Assembly: GCF_037975245.1 (NCBI RefSeq)
Contig: NC_092572.1
Span: 19,466,489-19,530,488 of the forward strand
Direction of reading: 5' to 3'
Length of the DNA: 64,000 nt
Source: Apostichopus japonicus
Lineage: Eukaryota > Echinodermata > Holothuroidea > Aspidochirotida > Stichopodidae
A program made the translations under genes and the position numbers. A model generated the notes under the pieces. It saw only the letters and a list, made by a program, of their open reading frames with translations. It made no database searches and was not told the DNA's origin. Shown here in pieces: positions 45,155 to 56,989 of the stretch; position 1 is the stretch's first letter; each line of letters starts with the position of its first letter.

Positions 45155-47369
45155 GTAATAGTGAAGGTTTAGCACTAGCGGTTCACGCCGGGGTATCTCT
45201 GACCTTGTTAGTGAGAAAACAATTGGTAATGGTCGGTGGAAAAAAGTTTAACCGATGAACATAATACGTTTTGTCCTTTGTAAAAGAAGTTTTTGTTTGA
45301 GTACTTGTTTAACACTACAACTCGCATTTGGGAGGCACATGGGGAGAGGGGGGGGGGGCACGAATTTTTGCGCGACATTCTGTCAGGGAGTAAACACATT
45401 AACTCCAAGCATAATCCCGTGGCAAACAATGTAACCCTGGCCATAAAACAATATTCCACACTATTAGTTTACCACCCAATGTCAATATCTTGGCCCTTAA
45501 TTGAGATATGGTTGATTGCATGTTCGCTATTTTGACATGCTTTATCAGCGATTCTTACAAAGATTGGTTCATAGTATGTCGTCTGTGATGTCTTTTTGGT
45601 AGATCACAAGCTTAACTTTCTTGTTTCATTCTACTTGTCGATTACCCCTTAAATATATGACATCTTTGGAATCTTTTTCTTAGCTTTCCATCTTGTCTGT
45701 ATTTACAATATGATTAAAATCAATATTTTTTGCAGAAATATTATTTAACTCTGTGAATATGTGAGTTAAATATTGTTAGTTTCAGATGCTTTACAGTGAT
45801 GCCATTATTCACTTTGCTGTTGCCAGATGTATATCCACTTCACAAAATATCAACATTTGAAGAAAAAAATCATAGTTGCCATACAAAATGCTACCAGAAA
45901 GAAATATCTTCAGAAAATATCTTCAGAATTATTGTTAATCAATCAGCGTCAATGATCGACACATCTCTGTAAGTAAGCCTTTTTTTTCTATTCGATGGTA
46001 GTGGTACAAACTGACCGGAATTATACATGACAACTTTAATCAAGTCTTTGAACATCCGTACTTGGCTCGTTAAAAACACTGTTTTTAACCTGGTGTGTTA
46101 AGCACGAATAAGCCTCCGGAATAAATCCCTTTAATCATTGCTTTAACGTCATTTAGAATTATGTTTACTTTAAATGATCGACTCAATTATGATTTGCTTA
46201 GAAATTCTCTCTGATCGTAATTGTACCCGGTAGACATAGTGTACTTTTCAAAGTATCGTGTGATAAAAGTCTCGGGGAGTAATATAGTATATTTCGCTGT
46301 TGTTTATACGCCATGGAATAGCTGACCGCATTTTCAAATCCACGCCACCCTTTAATTCTATGCACGTTTCACCTGAAGAGCTGTCCAACGACAAACGTTT
46401 CACACGACACCATGCCCAAAGCCATGTAGCTTGGTTTTAACTATAACACTCTATGTAACTCATGTAGCCTTTATTCAAAATCAATGTACTGAAGGGTACA
46501 TAAAATTCTACACATATTTTTATCATATTTCTTACTTACTTTCAGTAAACTCCCCAGCAATGTAAATTGCCCAATTGATATGGTTTGATTAAGTGACAAT
46601 CATATTCATGGCCTCGTCACCAAACTGTTTGATACAGAACAATTAACAACAATTAACTTTACCCTCAATTTGTGATGAATCGTCCGGCGACATCTTCCCT
46701 CTTGGCTCAACCACTTTTACATGTACTTGCATTGATTTAGGAGTCCTGAAAAGTGACTGCCGATTTCAAATAACACTACAAGGTACGGTGCAGTGATATA
46801 TTTATTCTTGTTGAACCAGGTTATTGTAAATGTCATAGTTAAACAGTTTTGTTTCAATTTTGCCAATGGAAGGAAAAAGACTAGTAGCTTCGGGTTGGTG
46901 GTCACAGGAGGGCAGTTAAGGTCAATCGATTGATTTATATATCTGCGAATGTATGGATGGATATATAAATGAATGAACAAACAAACACATTTATAAATAA
47001 ATGGATGGATGGATAAAATAATTCTATTCATATTGGTTTCTCCTTGATATTTGTGAAATGTTTGCATAGCTGTTCTTTACCGTAAGAATAATTAGTAAAT
47101 GCAACACATGTTAAACAGTTTTGTAACATCTGGTTGGTGGTATAGGTCAGAAGTCACAGGAGGGTAGTTAAGGTCAATCGAATGATCTATACTTCTGCGA
47201 ATGCATGTATGCCCTAACCATATATCTTACAATATTTTATACACAATACAAAAGACCTATAGTCCAGACAATAGCGGCTCTTCTATAATGAAGTACTATT
47301 TGAGAGGTATTCAAAACAGTTGAAAATTTTAGGCAATGTGCTATAAAAACAATTATTTCAATTTTACAG
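45155..47369. other. Spacer or intron with a dispersed repeat
   Basis: The segment 46,946-47,100 resembles 640-800 (ATGGATGG run, then ATAAAATAATTCT, TTGTGAAATGTTTGCATAGC and CTTTACCGTAAG), an older relative of part of duplication block 1. No exon is seen. Confidence 0.45.
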
Positions 47370-47541
47370 GTGGTTCACACAAATACAATTAAACCAAGTG
47401 TCCCCTCAACAGACAAGTTACCACTCAAGATAAACTGTCCAACATCATTCAATGTGACTGCCACTGTGGATCAGCTATGTTCACCAGCAAGTAATTCAGA
47501 CCTGTCAATTAGATCCTCTGCCGCATTGCCGATGCCGTGAT
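47370..47541 (+). CDS. Tentative integrin-alpha-like exon (post-propeller segment)
   Basis: A strong acceptor (TTTCAATTTTACAG) precedes 57 codons ending in TGA at 47,539-47,541. The start reads VVHTNTIKPSVPSTDKLPL, then NCPTSFNVTATVDQLC. In integrin alpha chains the segment after the propeller begins RPVV followed by a similar N-x-x-I-x-P strand and Cys pair. The early stop suggests a truncated or decayed piece. It cannot be joined directly to 45,053-45,154 because the phases differ. Confidence 0.35.
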
Positions 47542-48348
47542 GACCATGAACAACTTAGCATGTGTAGTTTCCAGATAACTGCCATAGGCAAGCTCTTCTA
47601 TCACTTAAACATTGACACTGAGTTTCAATGCGCAAAAAATTAACATTATTTTCAATCGCATGACCAGCATGCGTCTAATATCATAGAAGAAGTATTAGTT
47701 TCTAAAGCATTTGAAAGCACACGGAAGGACAATAGACTAGATTCTCTGATATTTGCTATGATTCTCGTTTTGTTTGTCGTCTCAGCAATCGTCGGAACAA
47801 TGAAGCACACCTTCGAATGCTTTGACGTTGGTCTGAAGTATGTTAATAGTAATATATGGAACATATATTTAACCAACATAAAGCTGAATTAGTGCGGTTT
47901 CAAATTGTGAAAACGTTGGAACGATAACATTGTTCTGAATGGTCAAACATTAGGAATGTAATCCTTCAAGTCATAGTGATGACAGTGAGAGAAGCATACA
48001 AAGTATAATTTTTTCGTGTTACGTTGCACTGTAGTATATGCTATATACATATACGAAAGTCTCGCAAATAATATCAAAATCATGAGAATTCTGCAACCAG
48101 AGAAGTAAATCATTTCAGAGATGTCGAGGCTCATGCTGGGCAGAGAAATGTTAGGGAAACAATATTGAGATGAATTTATCTAGGCATAAGTATGAACGAA
48201 AGATATATCGACCTTAACTTCTGACTGATCTTCGTGTGAATGTATTTATCGCCACATAATATGTTCAAGCATTTATCCATGTAAAAAAAAACGTAGGTGG
48301 ATTTTGCACTGGCTGGTGTGTAAAGTTATATCTCGTATTCCCTCAGTG
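47542..48348. other. Spacer, nothing recognised
   Basis: AT-rich, ends where duplication block 1 of copy B begins. Confidence 0.4.
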
Positions 48349-49915
48349 ATATGCTACAACTTACGCAGTTACCTCTTAGCAGGTTACATAGTAGATGGAT
48401 GCCGAAACTGGAGGTTCAGGGCTGAACAGATATTTGGAACCCTTCAACAAGTATTTTCTTGAACATATGGATGGATGTGTTTCCCTTTCATCTTCCTTAA
48501 GGGGTGTATTAGCCTACCGGTTTACCACTTCGAAATTGGTGCGCTGCTCGGTACAAGAATTCTTCTTTGTCGCAAAAGATGCTAGTCTCGTCCAAGACGT
48601 CAAATTTATCGTTTGTTTCAAGGCCTCATCACCCCCAGTTAGGTCACTGAGCCGGTAACAATTTACGCGCAAGTCCACCCTGCCTTCGTTCCTTCAATCG
48701 CGTTGTTTTTCATTCTGCCCCCCTACAAGTCTTGGTGTGTGGGTGTTATTTACCATACATACATAGTGGTTGTATTGGAGGTTTTTAATTTGAGATATAT
48801 CCTGATTGGGGAAATGATTTGTAATTTACGCAAATATACGTCATCACTTTGTGAATTTTTTGGCTATCGTTTTTTCAATGTATGACAAGATAGTAGCAAT
48901 AAAATTCAATTGATGGTTAGAGGACCGCTATCTCAATTTACATAATCTGAGAGCGAACAACTCAAAACATAGTTGAATGTGTGAACGGAATGAATGAATG
49001 TATGGATGGATATATAAATGAATGAACAAGCAAACAAGTAAATAAATAATAGATGGATGGATGGATGGATGGATAAAATAATTCTGTTCCTGTCGGGGTT
49101 TCCTTCATATTTGTGAAATGTTTGCATAGCTGTCAAAGTTCTTTACCGTAAGGTTAATCGGTAAATGCAACACATATGTAAAACTCTCTCACTCTGTTTA
49201 TAGCTGATTTATTGGCATAAAAGAAAAGAAATACATTTGCAGCACAAATGCCCTGATGAAATTTTTCAGTTTGCTGTTGGCAAATGCAATTACAACATCC
49301 CCGAAAATATCTACGTAGTACAAACTGCTATATCATTGAACTATCAAACTGTAAACGAGAGTCTAAAGTTACATAATTCATCTGGATAAAATCAATTATT
49401 TCAGAAAAAAAGGAACTGCAAAATCTGTGTTAGCAATGACGGCACAAAATAAAACTAAACTACTCAAACGGACAGGTGTTGACTTGTTACTGCACATTGT
49501 AATTATACGCACAATTATACCACCCTCGTTCCATGAGAAAAGCAAACATCTTCTCTCTAAACTGTATTTATTATTTATCATTTTATTATATTCCATATGT
49601 GACAGGCTGTCATAGACAGTGATTTTCCGAACAATACTTGTTGGCCATCCGTTTTGGTTGATAACCCCAATCAAGTGTGACATTTTCCAATTAGAGATAT
49701 AGGCTAAGAGTGGGGTAAGGTTTAATTTGTCTTGACCTTATGTTTAGGCCGCAACGGCTCAGATGGGATATCATATTGTCAATTTTAGGATTATCAAGCG
49801 ATTTGAGCGATTCAACTTAGATTGTGGTGAGAACGCTTGCTGTGCGAAATCGAACTACTATATGGGTGGCTGTTGCTATACCTAATTTCACTACACTATG
49901 ATACTACCAGGCTAT
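48349..49915. repeat. Segmental duplication block 1, copy B
   Basis: Matches 1-1,562 in the same orientation with only scattered differences. It contains the same ATGG simple repeat (about 48,990-49,075). No gene is called. Confidence 0.85.
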
Positions 49916-49917
49916 AG

Positions 49918-50285
49918 TCAGGTGGCTTAGCAACAATTTCTAGGCTTAACGTTACCGGCCGGACAAAAGTACCAAATTTGGCATGGAGTTTCTTTTCGAC
50001 CTATCTATTGATTTTATCCGTGGAACCCACTTGATCGGCTCCGATTTTCCAAGATGGCGGCCAAAATCAAAGATGGCCGCCAGAAAAAAAGGAAATGTCA
50101 TATATCTGGCTGTAAAAATCGGAGATGAACAAATGAGTGGTCAATTTAGGTGTTTCCGGGGTCACTGAAACAGATGATGATCATGGCATGTTGCTTGAGT
50201 AACCCACTTCCAAGATGGCGGCCAAAATCTAAGATGGCCGCCAGAAAAAAAGGAATTGTCATATATCTGGCTGTAAAAATCAGAA
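49918..50285 (+). mobile_element. TA-flanked YY1-motif element, copy B, right-truncated
   Basis: Starts like 1,565 (GTCAGGTGGCTTAGC) and follows it through two motif pairs. At about 50,286 the match stops and other sequence begins (GGCGATTAGGTTATGG). Confidence 0.7.
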
Positions 50286-50916
50286 ATGGCGATTAGGTTA
50301 TGGGATTTCATCAGGACTATGCAACACCTTTTGCTGGAGTGTCCCTTTGTCCGGTTGGTGTGGGAATGATGGTTTCAGACTTCATTATTGGTGTTATTGG
50401 TTGTTATTTTTTGTGTTATTGGTTATTAGTGTTATTGGTTGACCTCAGATGACTAGTGACCTGACTTAGCGTGTGTTGTTGGCAGAATTGACGTTGTGTT
50501 TATGAAGGCGGGGGGGGAGGGCTTGTCTATACCAGACAACAAGTCTTCCTGGAGATTCTCGCTAACAGCAGCCCTGGAGTACAGGTTCGAAAAGAACGAC
50601 TTAAATACCTCAGATGACTAGTGACCTGACTTAGTGTGTGTTGTTCGCACAATTGACGTTGTGTTTATGAAGGGTGCACAATAGTACAAAATCTCTCAAT
50701 GAGTCGGTATTCACATCTGGTCGGTTTTCCCTCAAGTTACCCTATTATGTAGTTGACTCAATGTAATCAGTCTTACATGACACTCGTAACTCCCATATAA
50801 TAACGGGCTTTGCGACAGTGTCTATCCACGTCGATCACACCTCAAAGTTCCCAAATAAATCCTAAGTGGCTTCCTGAGCCAAAGTGACACAATAAGAACA
50901 CCAGCCATAACATATA
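50286..50916. other. Rearranged stretch with an inverted duplicate
   Basis: 50,570-50,822 is the inverse of 10,190-10,442. A shorter related piece (GATGACTAGTGACCTGACTT) also occurs at 50,446. No gene is seen. Confidence 0.6.
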
Positions 50917-51555
50917 GTCAGGGTGCTAGCCCGGTTTCATTTACACGTTTGAGGACGGAAGGTTTGATGGTCCCGATCACTGATCTGTACACTAACAGAT
51001 CAGTGGTCCCGATCAGTAAAGGGCACAGGGGGTCTGGGGAATGAATATATATGAAATATCCTTTTTTTCCAGGGGGCCATCTTGGATTCTGGCCGCCATC
51101 TTGGAAGTGGGTGGCCCAAACAACATGCCATAACTATCATCTGTTTCAGTGAGCTCGGAAACACCTGAATTGACCTCTTCATTTGTTCATCTCCGATTTT
51201 TGCAGCCAGATATATGACAATTCCTTTTTTTCTGGCGGCCATCTTGGATTTTAGCCGCCATCTTGGAAGTGGGTTACTCAAGCAACATGCCATGATCATC
51301 ATCTGTTTTAGTGACCCCGGAAACACCCGTATTGACCCCTCATTTGTTCATCTTCGATTTTCACAGCCGGATATATGACATTTCCTTTTTTTTTTCTGGC
51401 GGCCATCTTGGATTTTGGCCGCCATCTTGAAAAATCGGAACCGATAAAGTGGGTTCCACGGCTAAAATCGATCGATAGGTCGAAAAGAAACTACATGCCA
51501 AATTTGGTACTTTTGTCCGGCCAGTAACGTTAAAGTTGCTAAGCCACGTGACTAC
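50917..51555 (-). mobile_element. TA-flanked YY1-motif element, inverted copy
   Basis: It begins TAGTCAGGGTGCTAG, the inverse of the right end at 2,158-2,172, and ends with the GGCCAGTAACGTTAAAG then GCTAAGCCACGTGAC end. Three motif pairs (GGCGGCCATCTTGGAT type) lie at about 51,070-51,105, 51,233-51,270 and 51,398-51,435. Confidence 0.7.
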
Positions 51556-51589
51556 TATTGTCACATAAGTGTTTATGCAGGATATCCGA

Positions 51590-52400
51590 TATTTATGTTT
51601 GTGTTTATATGGCTGATCACGCAAGCACTATTCACTTTCGTTCGGTGGATATTCTTTGCTAACACGAAGCAAAGCGATAGTTCTATGTTTAAAGAACTCT
51701 GAACTTGAATGAACCGCCACTGCAGTATATCAGAGATTAATGTTTGACTCCTTTATCGTGCATACCACAGCGCGTGTACTACTGTTTCTCGTGCAGTATC
51801 ATGCGTCGCGTCCCTTTACAATCAGTTTTAATACGTGCGAATGTACACGAATTGTTAACACAGCATACAGTGACTGTGCCTTAAAGAAGGCAATGTGTAT
51901 CCATTGTAATACAATTGGATATTACACTGACGATAACTGGTAAAGCACATGTTCCAAACTGAAGGAATTCTTAGTGACAACAGTATTGTTGATACGTTAG
52001 GTAAGTGATAAACTAGACTGCCATTCCATTTTCTTGACATGAATTAATGATATCGCTTACAATAATTAATAAGTCGTATAAGTATTGTGTTATTATCTAT
52101 GAATCGATAAATTGAATATTGAACAACGGACCCAATGTCGGATATCCGTTATCATGGGCGGCGATCATGGGGGGGGGGGGGACATGTCCACTACCCCAAT
52201 ATTTTAGGTAGAGGATATAGTATCTAATATGCCCCCAATATTTGGTGGCATAGTATTTTTAAGCATAGGTTTAGTATTTTTTATTGACATCGCTAGTAAT
52301 TTCAAAATAGAAACCGCTTAGATGCAACTTACAAGGCATAGGAAGTGCCATTTCCAGCGATCTGGGAGGCATTTTCGGCCAAAATTTTCTTCGCGCCAAC
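51590..52400. other. Duplicated spacer, copy B
   Basis: Matches 10,545-11,292 directly, with a small insertion at 52,160-52,240 containing a G-run. No gene. Confidence 0.6.
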
Positions 52401-52402
52401 TA

Positions 52403-52689
52403 GTCAGGTGGCTTAGCAACAATTTTCAGGAATAACGTTACGATTTTCTAAGATGGCGGCCAAAATCCAAGATGGCCGCCAGATAAAAAAGGAGATGTCA
52501 TATATCTGGCTGTGAAAACCGGAGATGAACAAATGAGGGGTCAATTAAAAAAATGAAAAATCAATGAAAAATCTGAACCGATTCAGTGGGTTCCACGGAT
52601 AAAATTAATAGATAGGTCGAAAAGAAACTCCATGCCAAAGTTGGTACTTTTGTCCGGCCAGTAACGTTAAATTTACTAAGCCACCTGAC
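52403..52689. mobile_element. Internally deleted TA-flanked YY1-motif element, copy B
   Basis: Both TIR ends of the 11,295-12,955 element are present, flanked by TA (52,401-52,402; 52,690-52,691), but only one motif pair and no middle remain. Confidence 0.75.
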
Positions 52690-52911
52690 TAAACGTATTG
52701 TGGCGCTGCGCTTAGAAAGTCTGGGTACAAGCTCTGCCCCTCCCTTGGCAAATTCCTCGCAAGGCGCCTGTCTAACCGTGTTACTATTCGTTACTTTATA
52801 TGACATGAAGTAGTTTTTACTCTTTTTTTTCGAAATGAATAGCTAGACGGACCGCATCCGTAATGAAATTTGGTTTGCCGATAAAAAAGGAAATAGGGCT
52901 GTAGCAAACAT

Positions 52912-52979
52912 TGTGTTGGATGAAGTTTCAGCCACCGCCACATATGATTTGGATAAATACTCTCACGCATTATTTAATG

Positions 52980-53054
<75 letters not shown>

Positions 53055-53119
53055 TAAATAATGCGTGAGAGTATTTATCCAAATCATATGTGGCGGTGGC
53101 TGAAACTTCATCCAACACA
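52912..53119. repeat. Perfect 208-bp palindrome centred on a TA run
   Basis: The left arm 52,912-52,979 (starting TGTGTTGGATGAAG) is the exact inverse of the right arm 53,052-53,119, with alternating TA between. In copy A only the right arm exists (about 13,488-13,560), next to a longer TA run. Confidence 0.95.
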
Positions 53120-53465
53120 TGCTGCATGAGGAAAATAACTCTTCGTGGTCGTTTCTGTGGCCTGTGACCGTACAGCATGTTGTCACTCATGATTATGATC
53201 ATAATGTCTGTACATCCCTTGTGTATTAGTGTAAGTACGTACAATCAGATATATGATCCACATCGATATGGGTTCACTGGGTTTTAATTTGGCCTGTTTC
53301 CTACAAGATTTCAAACCACAGGTGAGTAGCCAAGGGGGAGGGGATGCGAAAGGTGGACACCGCACCTCTCCTTCGAGCATATGTTTTCGGTATTTTTTAT
53401 GATATCGAAGTTTTAGTTAGGGGGATAAATACGAGGAGAACCGGTCTTAAATTTGATTTGAGACT

Positions 53466-53543
53466 AATGATGACGTCATCGAGGAGGCTGAGCGGACCGA
53501 GGCGATAGCCGAGGTCGCTGCCCTTCTCGATGACGTCATCATT
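53466..53543. promoter_or_regulatory. Inverted repeat with two CRE palindromes, copy B
   Basis: Same structure as 13,904-13,981: TGACGTCA at 53,471-53,478 and 53,531-53,538 inside 18-bp inverse arms. Confidence 0.5.
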
Positions 53544-53544
53544 C

Positions 53545-55195
53545 ATAAATGACCCTAACAAATGTTAGAAATCGGCAATTTTTCGCTAATTTTGCTGATC
53601 TGGTTTTAATTCTCCTTATGCCTCCCTTGATCTTTTTCCTGAATGACGTAATAGTCACCTCATGTAAAACAGCATTTTCTTCCCACGAACATTAAGCGTG
53701 AAAAAATACGAATGAAGCAGTGTCGTTTGTTCTTAAATTTTGGTGGTTTAATCAATTGAAACACTACAAAATGGACGGAAAAGACAATTAAATAAGAACA
53801 GATGAACAAATTTCTAAAGATAACATTTTAAAACTTTTTTTTGACCTACCAGGTCAAGTTGCGCAATAAACATATGCTGAGTTGTGTGTGTTCTGGAAAG
53901 TCCGTAAACGCTACAACAGTAAGGCTAGCAAGTAGCAACGTTGCATGTTGCTAACATTCTTTTGAGTAGAACTCTTCTATCCCTGGTCGGTAGATGAACC
54001 GTTCAAATAAACGTTTACTGGGCCTGAGAATGTGCAGTTTTTGAAGAGATTGCGAGCCCTATTGTTCGACAGGTTTGGATTTGTAGTAACCGCAGTGTTA
54101 TTGCGAGTCTGAAAGATCGCTAGGTCTAGTCCCTGGTCAGTCATGTCGTTACTGCTAGTAGTAGTATTGCTTACGTTATTGTTAGGCTTAGCGACAAGGT
54201 TCTTCTGTTATAGTGTTCTTCTGTTATATTGGACGCTGTTCTTCTGTTCTTCTGTTATATTGGACGCTTTACGCTTCGGTTCTTCGTTGAAGCACCTCGA
54301 TAAGGTTGCTGACATTGACTCTAGCTCAAAATTAAGCTCACAATTAATCCCTTAGTCATTTCATGATCCTCGAAGTATTTAGCTGGATGATAAGAAGTAC
54401 GTACAGTGTGTATTGAGACTAGGTGTGAAAACATATACAGTGCTACTGCTGTAACTAATTGCAAGTAGGCTATATATACTGTACTGTCTTTGCAGTTTCG
54501 AACATTTCTTTGCCCATAAACATATTTGCACATACTCATGGCAACGTTACACCATGTCTTCATTACTTTTAATTATGACTTCATGATTGCCACGGCAACA
54601 AACCAATGTTTGTCTAACATTTCGATCCTAAAGCAAGTCTCCTCTCTATACACTCGACCAGTCTCGAATCGCATTCGAGACTGGTCCAGTATACAGAAAG
54701 TTGGTTTAGGCATTTATGAATAGCCGTTATAAGAGGTTTTAATATTTGTACACCAATAAATTAACTGTGTTCGAATTTTCGAAAATTCTTTAACCGAAAT
54801 TGTTCATCATACTTCCCTCTACTCGTGCAATTTTGACCGGTCTGTTAGGGGTTGAAGGGGTTTTTTTCTATATTGGTTGTCCATAAGATGAAATTTTGTG
54901 CAACATTATGGGTGTTTTTTGAAGTGAATTTATTATTCAAATTCTGAACAAATAATGAACTTAAAACCTTGAAAAGTGGGGCTGACTGGTATTGTGGGCG
55001 TTACGTAGAATTATCAACAAAAGCAATAGTCTACAGGAGATGCGATGAGGTCGAACATGATGGGTGACTGGTGACAACCTTGAAAAAGGTTATTATTGAA
55101 GAAAAAAAAAACTATTAGGAAAAATTTGGTACTGAGGCAGAAGTGTACATCTGGTTGGTCATTTTCGAGCCCGAGAAGAGCCATTTCCGGTGATC
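53545..55195. other. Duplicated spacer, copy B
   Basis: Matches 13,985-15,600, with the hairpin at 54,656-54,686 and a small local expansion of GTTCTTCTGTTATA at 54,198-54,265. No gene. Confidence 0.5.
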
Positions 55196-55199
55196 TGGG

Positions 55200-56190
55200 G
55201 GGCTATCAAAACCATAAATTTTCTTGTACGCTGCGCGTGACCCTGAATGTGATGTGACCCTTAGTATTGTATGTAAGTTGCATGCTGTGGCTGGTGATAG
55301 AATTGGATTCAGCAACGTGGTAGCTGCCTATAATACATCTCGAAGTACGATCACATTTGAAAGTACCATGCTGAATGGGTGTAGGTTTAGAAGTTAGAGG
55401 TGGAACAGCAGCACGCACAAGGTCTCGTAGGTTGCGTGGTCGCCTGTATGCGATGGTGGCTCGTTGGAGTCTATCTAAAGTGAGGAGAATGTGGTGGCTG
55501 TAAGAGGTGATTTGCTGACGAGGAGGAAGATTTGGGTAGAATGTAACAACCAGGGGGAGCTTGTTGTCGCAATCTCGTCCCTTTATGTCTTTCAAAGTAG
55601 ATGATCTGAATGGCTTGACGTACCTTTCTGGCACTATGGCACCTGGCAATAAGGTGTTTTTCCAAAGCACCTGTATCGGGCAAATGAAAGAGGAATTGTT
55701 AGAGCAAATGCAAAAAGACGAAGTGCTTGACTGTAACAATTCCAGACTTACAGTGACGGGGATGTCAGCTGGAAGAATGGAGATACTAGTGTGTCTGTGG
55801 GCTTGGTGTATAAGTCTGTAGAGAGAGAACCATGCTCATTGTGAATAGTCACATCGAGAAAATTAACCTGTTGGTGAGAGTAATCAGAGGTGAATTAGAT
55901 GGTGCTGTGCAAATAATTGATGTGATTGATGAATGTGAGCAGGTTAACCTCATCACTGGTCCAAACAAAGAGGGTGTCATCAATGTAGCGCCATCAGATG
56001 AGAGGACGGCAGGGAGCTGTACTGAGCATGCATTCGTCAAGGCTAGACATAAACAGGCAAGCAAAGGAAGGAGCCATCCTGGTACCCATGGCAGTTCCAT
56101 GTATTTGAAGGTAATGCTTGTCCATGAACGTAAAGTTGTTTTTGGTGAGAACCTGTTGCATTAGAAATTTTATGTCAGATGTCAGAAAAA
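55200..56190 (-). mobile_element. Penelope-like element fragment, copy B
   Basis: Counterpart of 15,605-16,595, with the same GTAMGTRMAPSF and YIDD motifs and the same missing GIY-YIG part. The LPLVVTFYPNLPP linker frame here extends to 177 codons because one upstream break is absent. Confidence 0.8.
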
Positions 56191-56208
56191 CTTTTCTCTT
56201 CCTTACAG

Positions 56209-56244
56209 ACCTGTGACGTACGGAGCAATCGACCATGATCAATG
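56209..56244 (+). CDS. Microexon E1, 36 nt, copy B (probable leader)
   Basis: Identical to 16,615-16,650, including the ATG at its 3' end and donor GTAAGAG; the acceptor differs by one base (CTTACAG). Its lack of change contrasts with E2 and E3. Confidence 0.45.
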
Positions 56245-56989
56245 GTAAGAGAGACAGAGATTCATGTTCATGTTAATTATTAACGGTCATTTATGCACAG
56301 GGAAGGCGGACCGTGTTACTATATAAAAAAGAAATAACAGTATAAGACTTTGATTCTCATCAGGGAGGAAAGATTTATAACTGATGTGTAAAGAACAGGA
56401 AACGAAGATAAAGCCGTTACAAGTTTATATCTCGATATGATGATAGCACTGTTCTCAAAGTCAAGTTTAGGTGCTGCCTAAATTTATTCCTTCCACACAC
56501 AGTCAAAGAAAAGCTATGCAACGAAACTGATAAACTTTCAATACTACAAGATTTAGTCCGATGAAGTGGTGTGTTAGAAGACTCACACAATATTCGAATA
56601 TATCTTTAAAAAATCATCTGTCAACACCCCCCCCCCCCCAACAGATGCTTACTGATTATTTTATTTCACTCTGCTGATGTGCAGATTATAATTCGTCACT
56701 AGTTCAAAAAAGTATCGAAGAAGCTTTGTTTTAATGTTAAGTAAATCCTTAGTTGTCCTCGCAAAATCAATTTTCACAGGTTATTGACTGTGAAAGGAAA
56801 TGAAAAAAAAAACACATTTTAAAAGTCTCTTGTATTGTTGCATAAGGAAAGTAATGTATTAACATCACTCAATGCCATATAACGATTCAACAGTGTTACC
56901 GTAGTGTTACAATTTGCTCTACACACAAAGGGCTAACTCTATAAATGTATACTCGAATCTCCCATATCTTTACTGTGCGGGGAGGGGAG

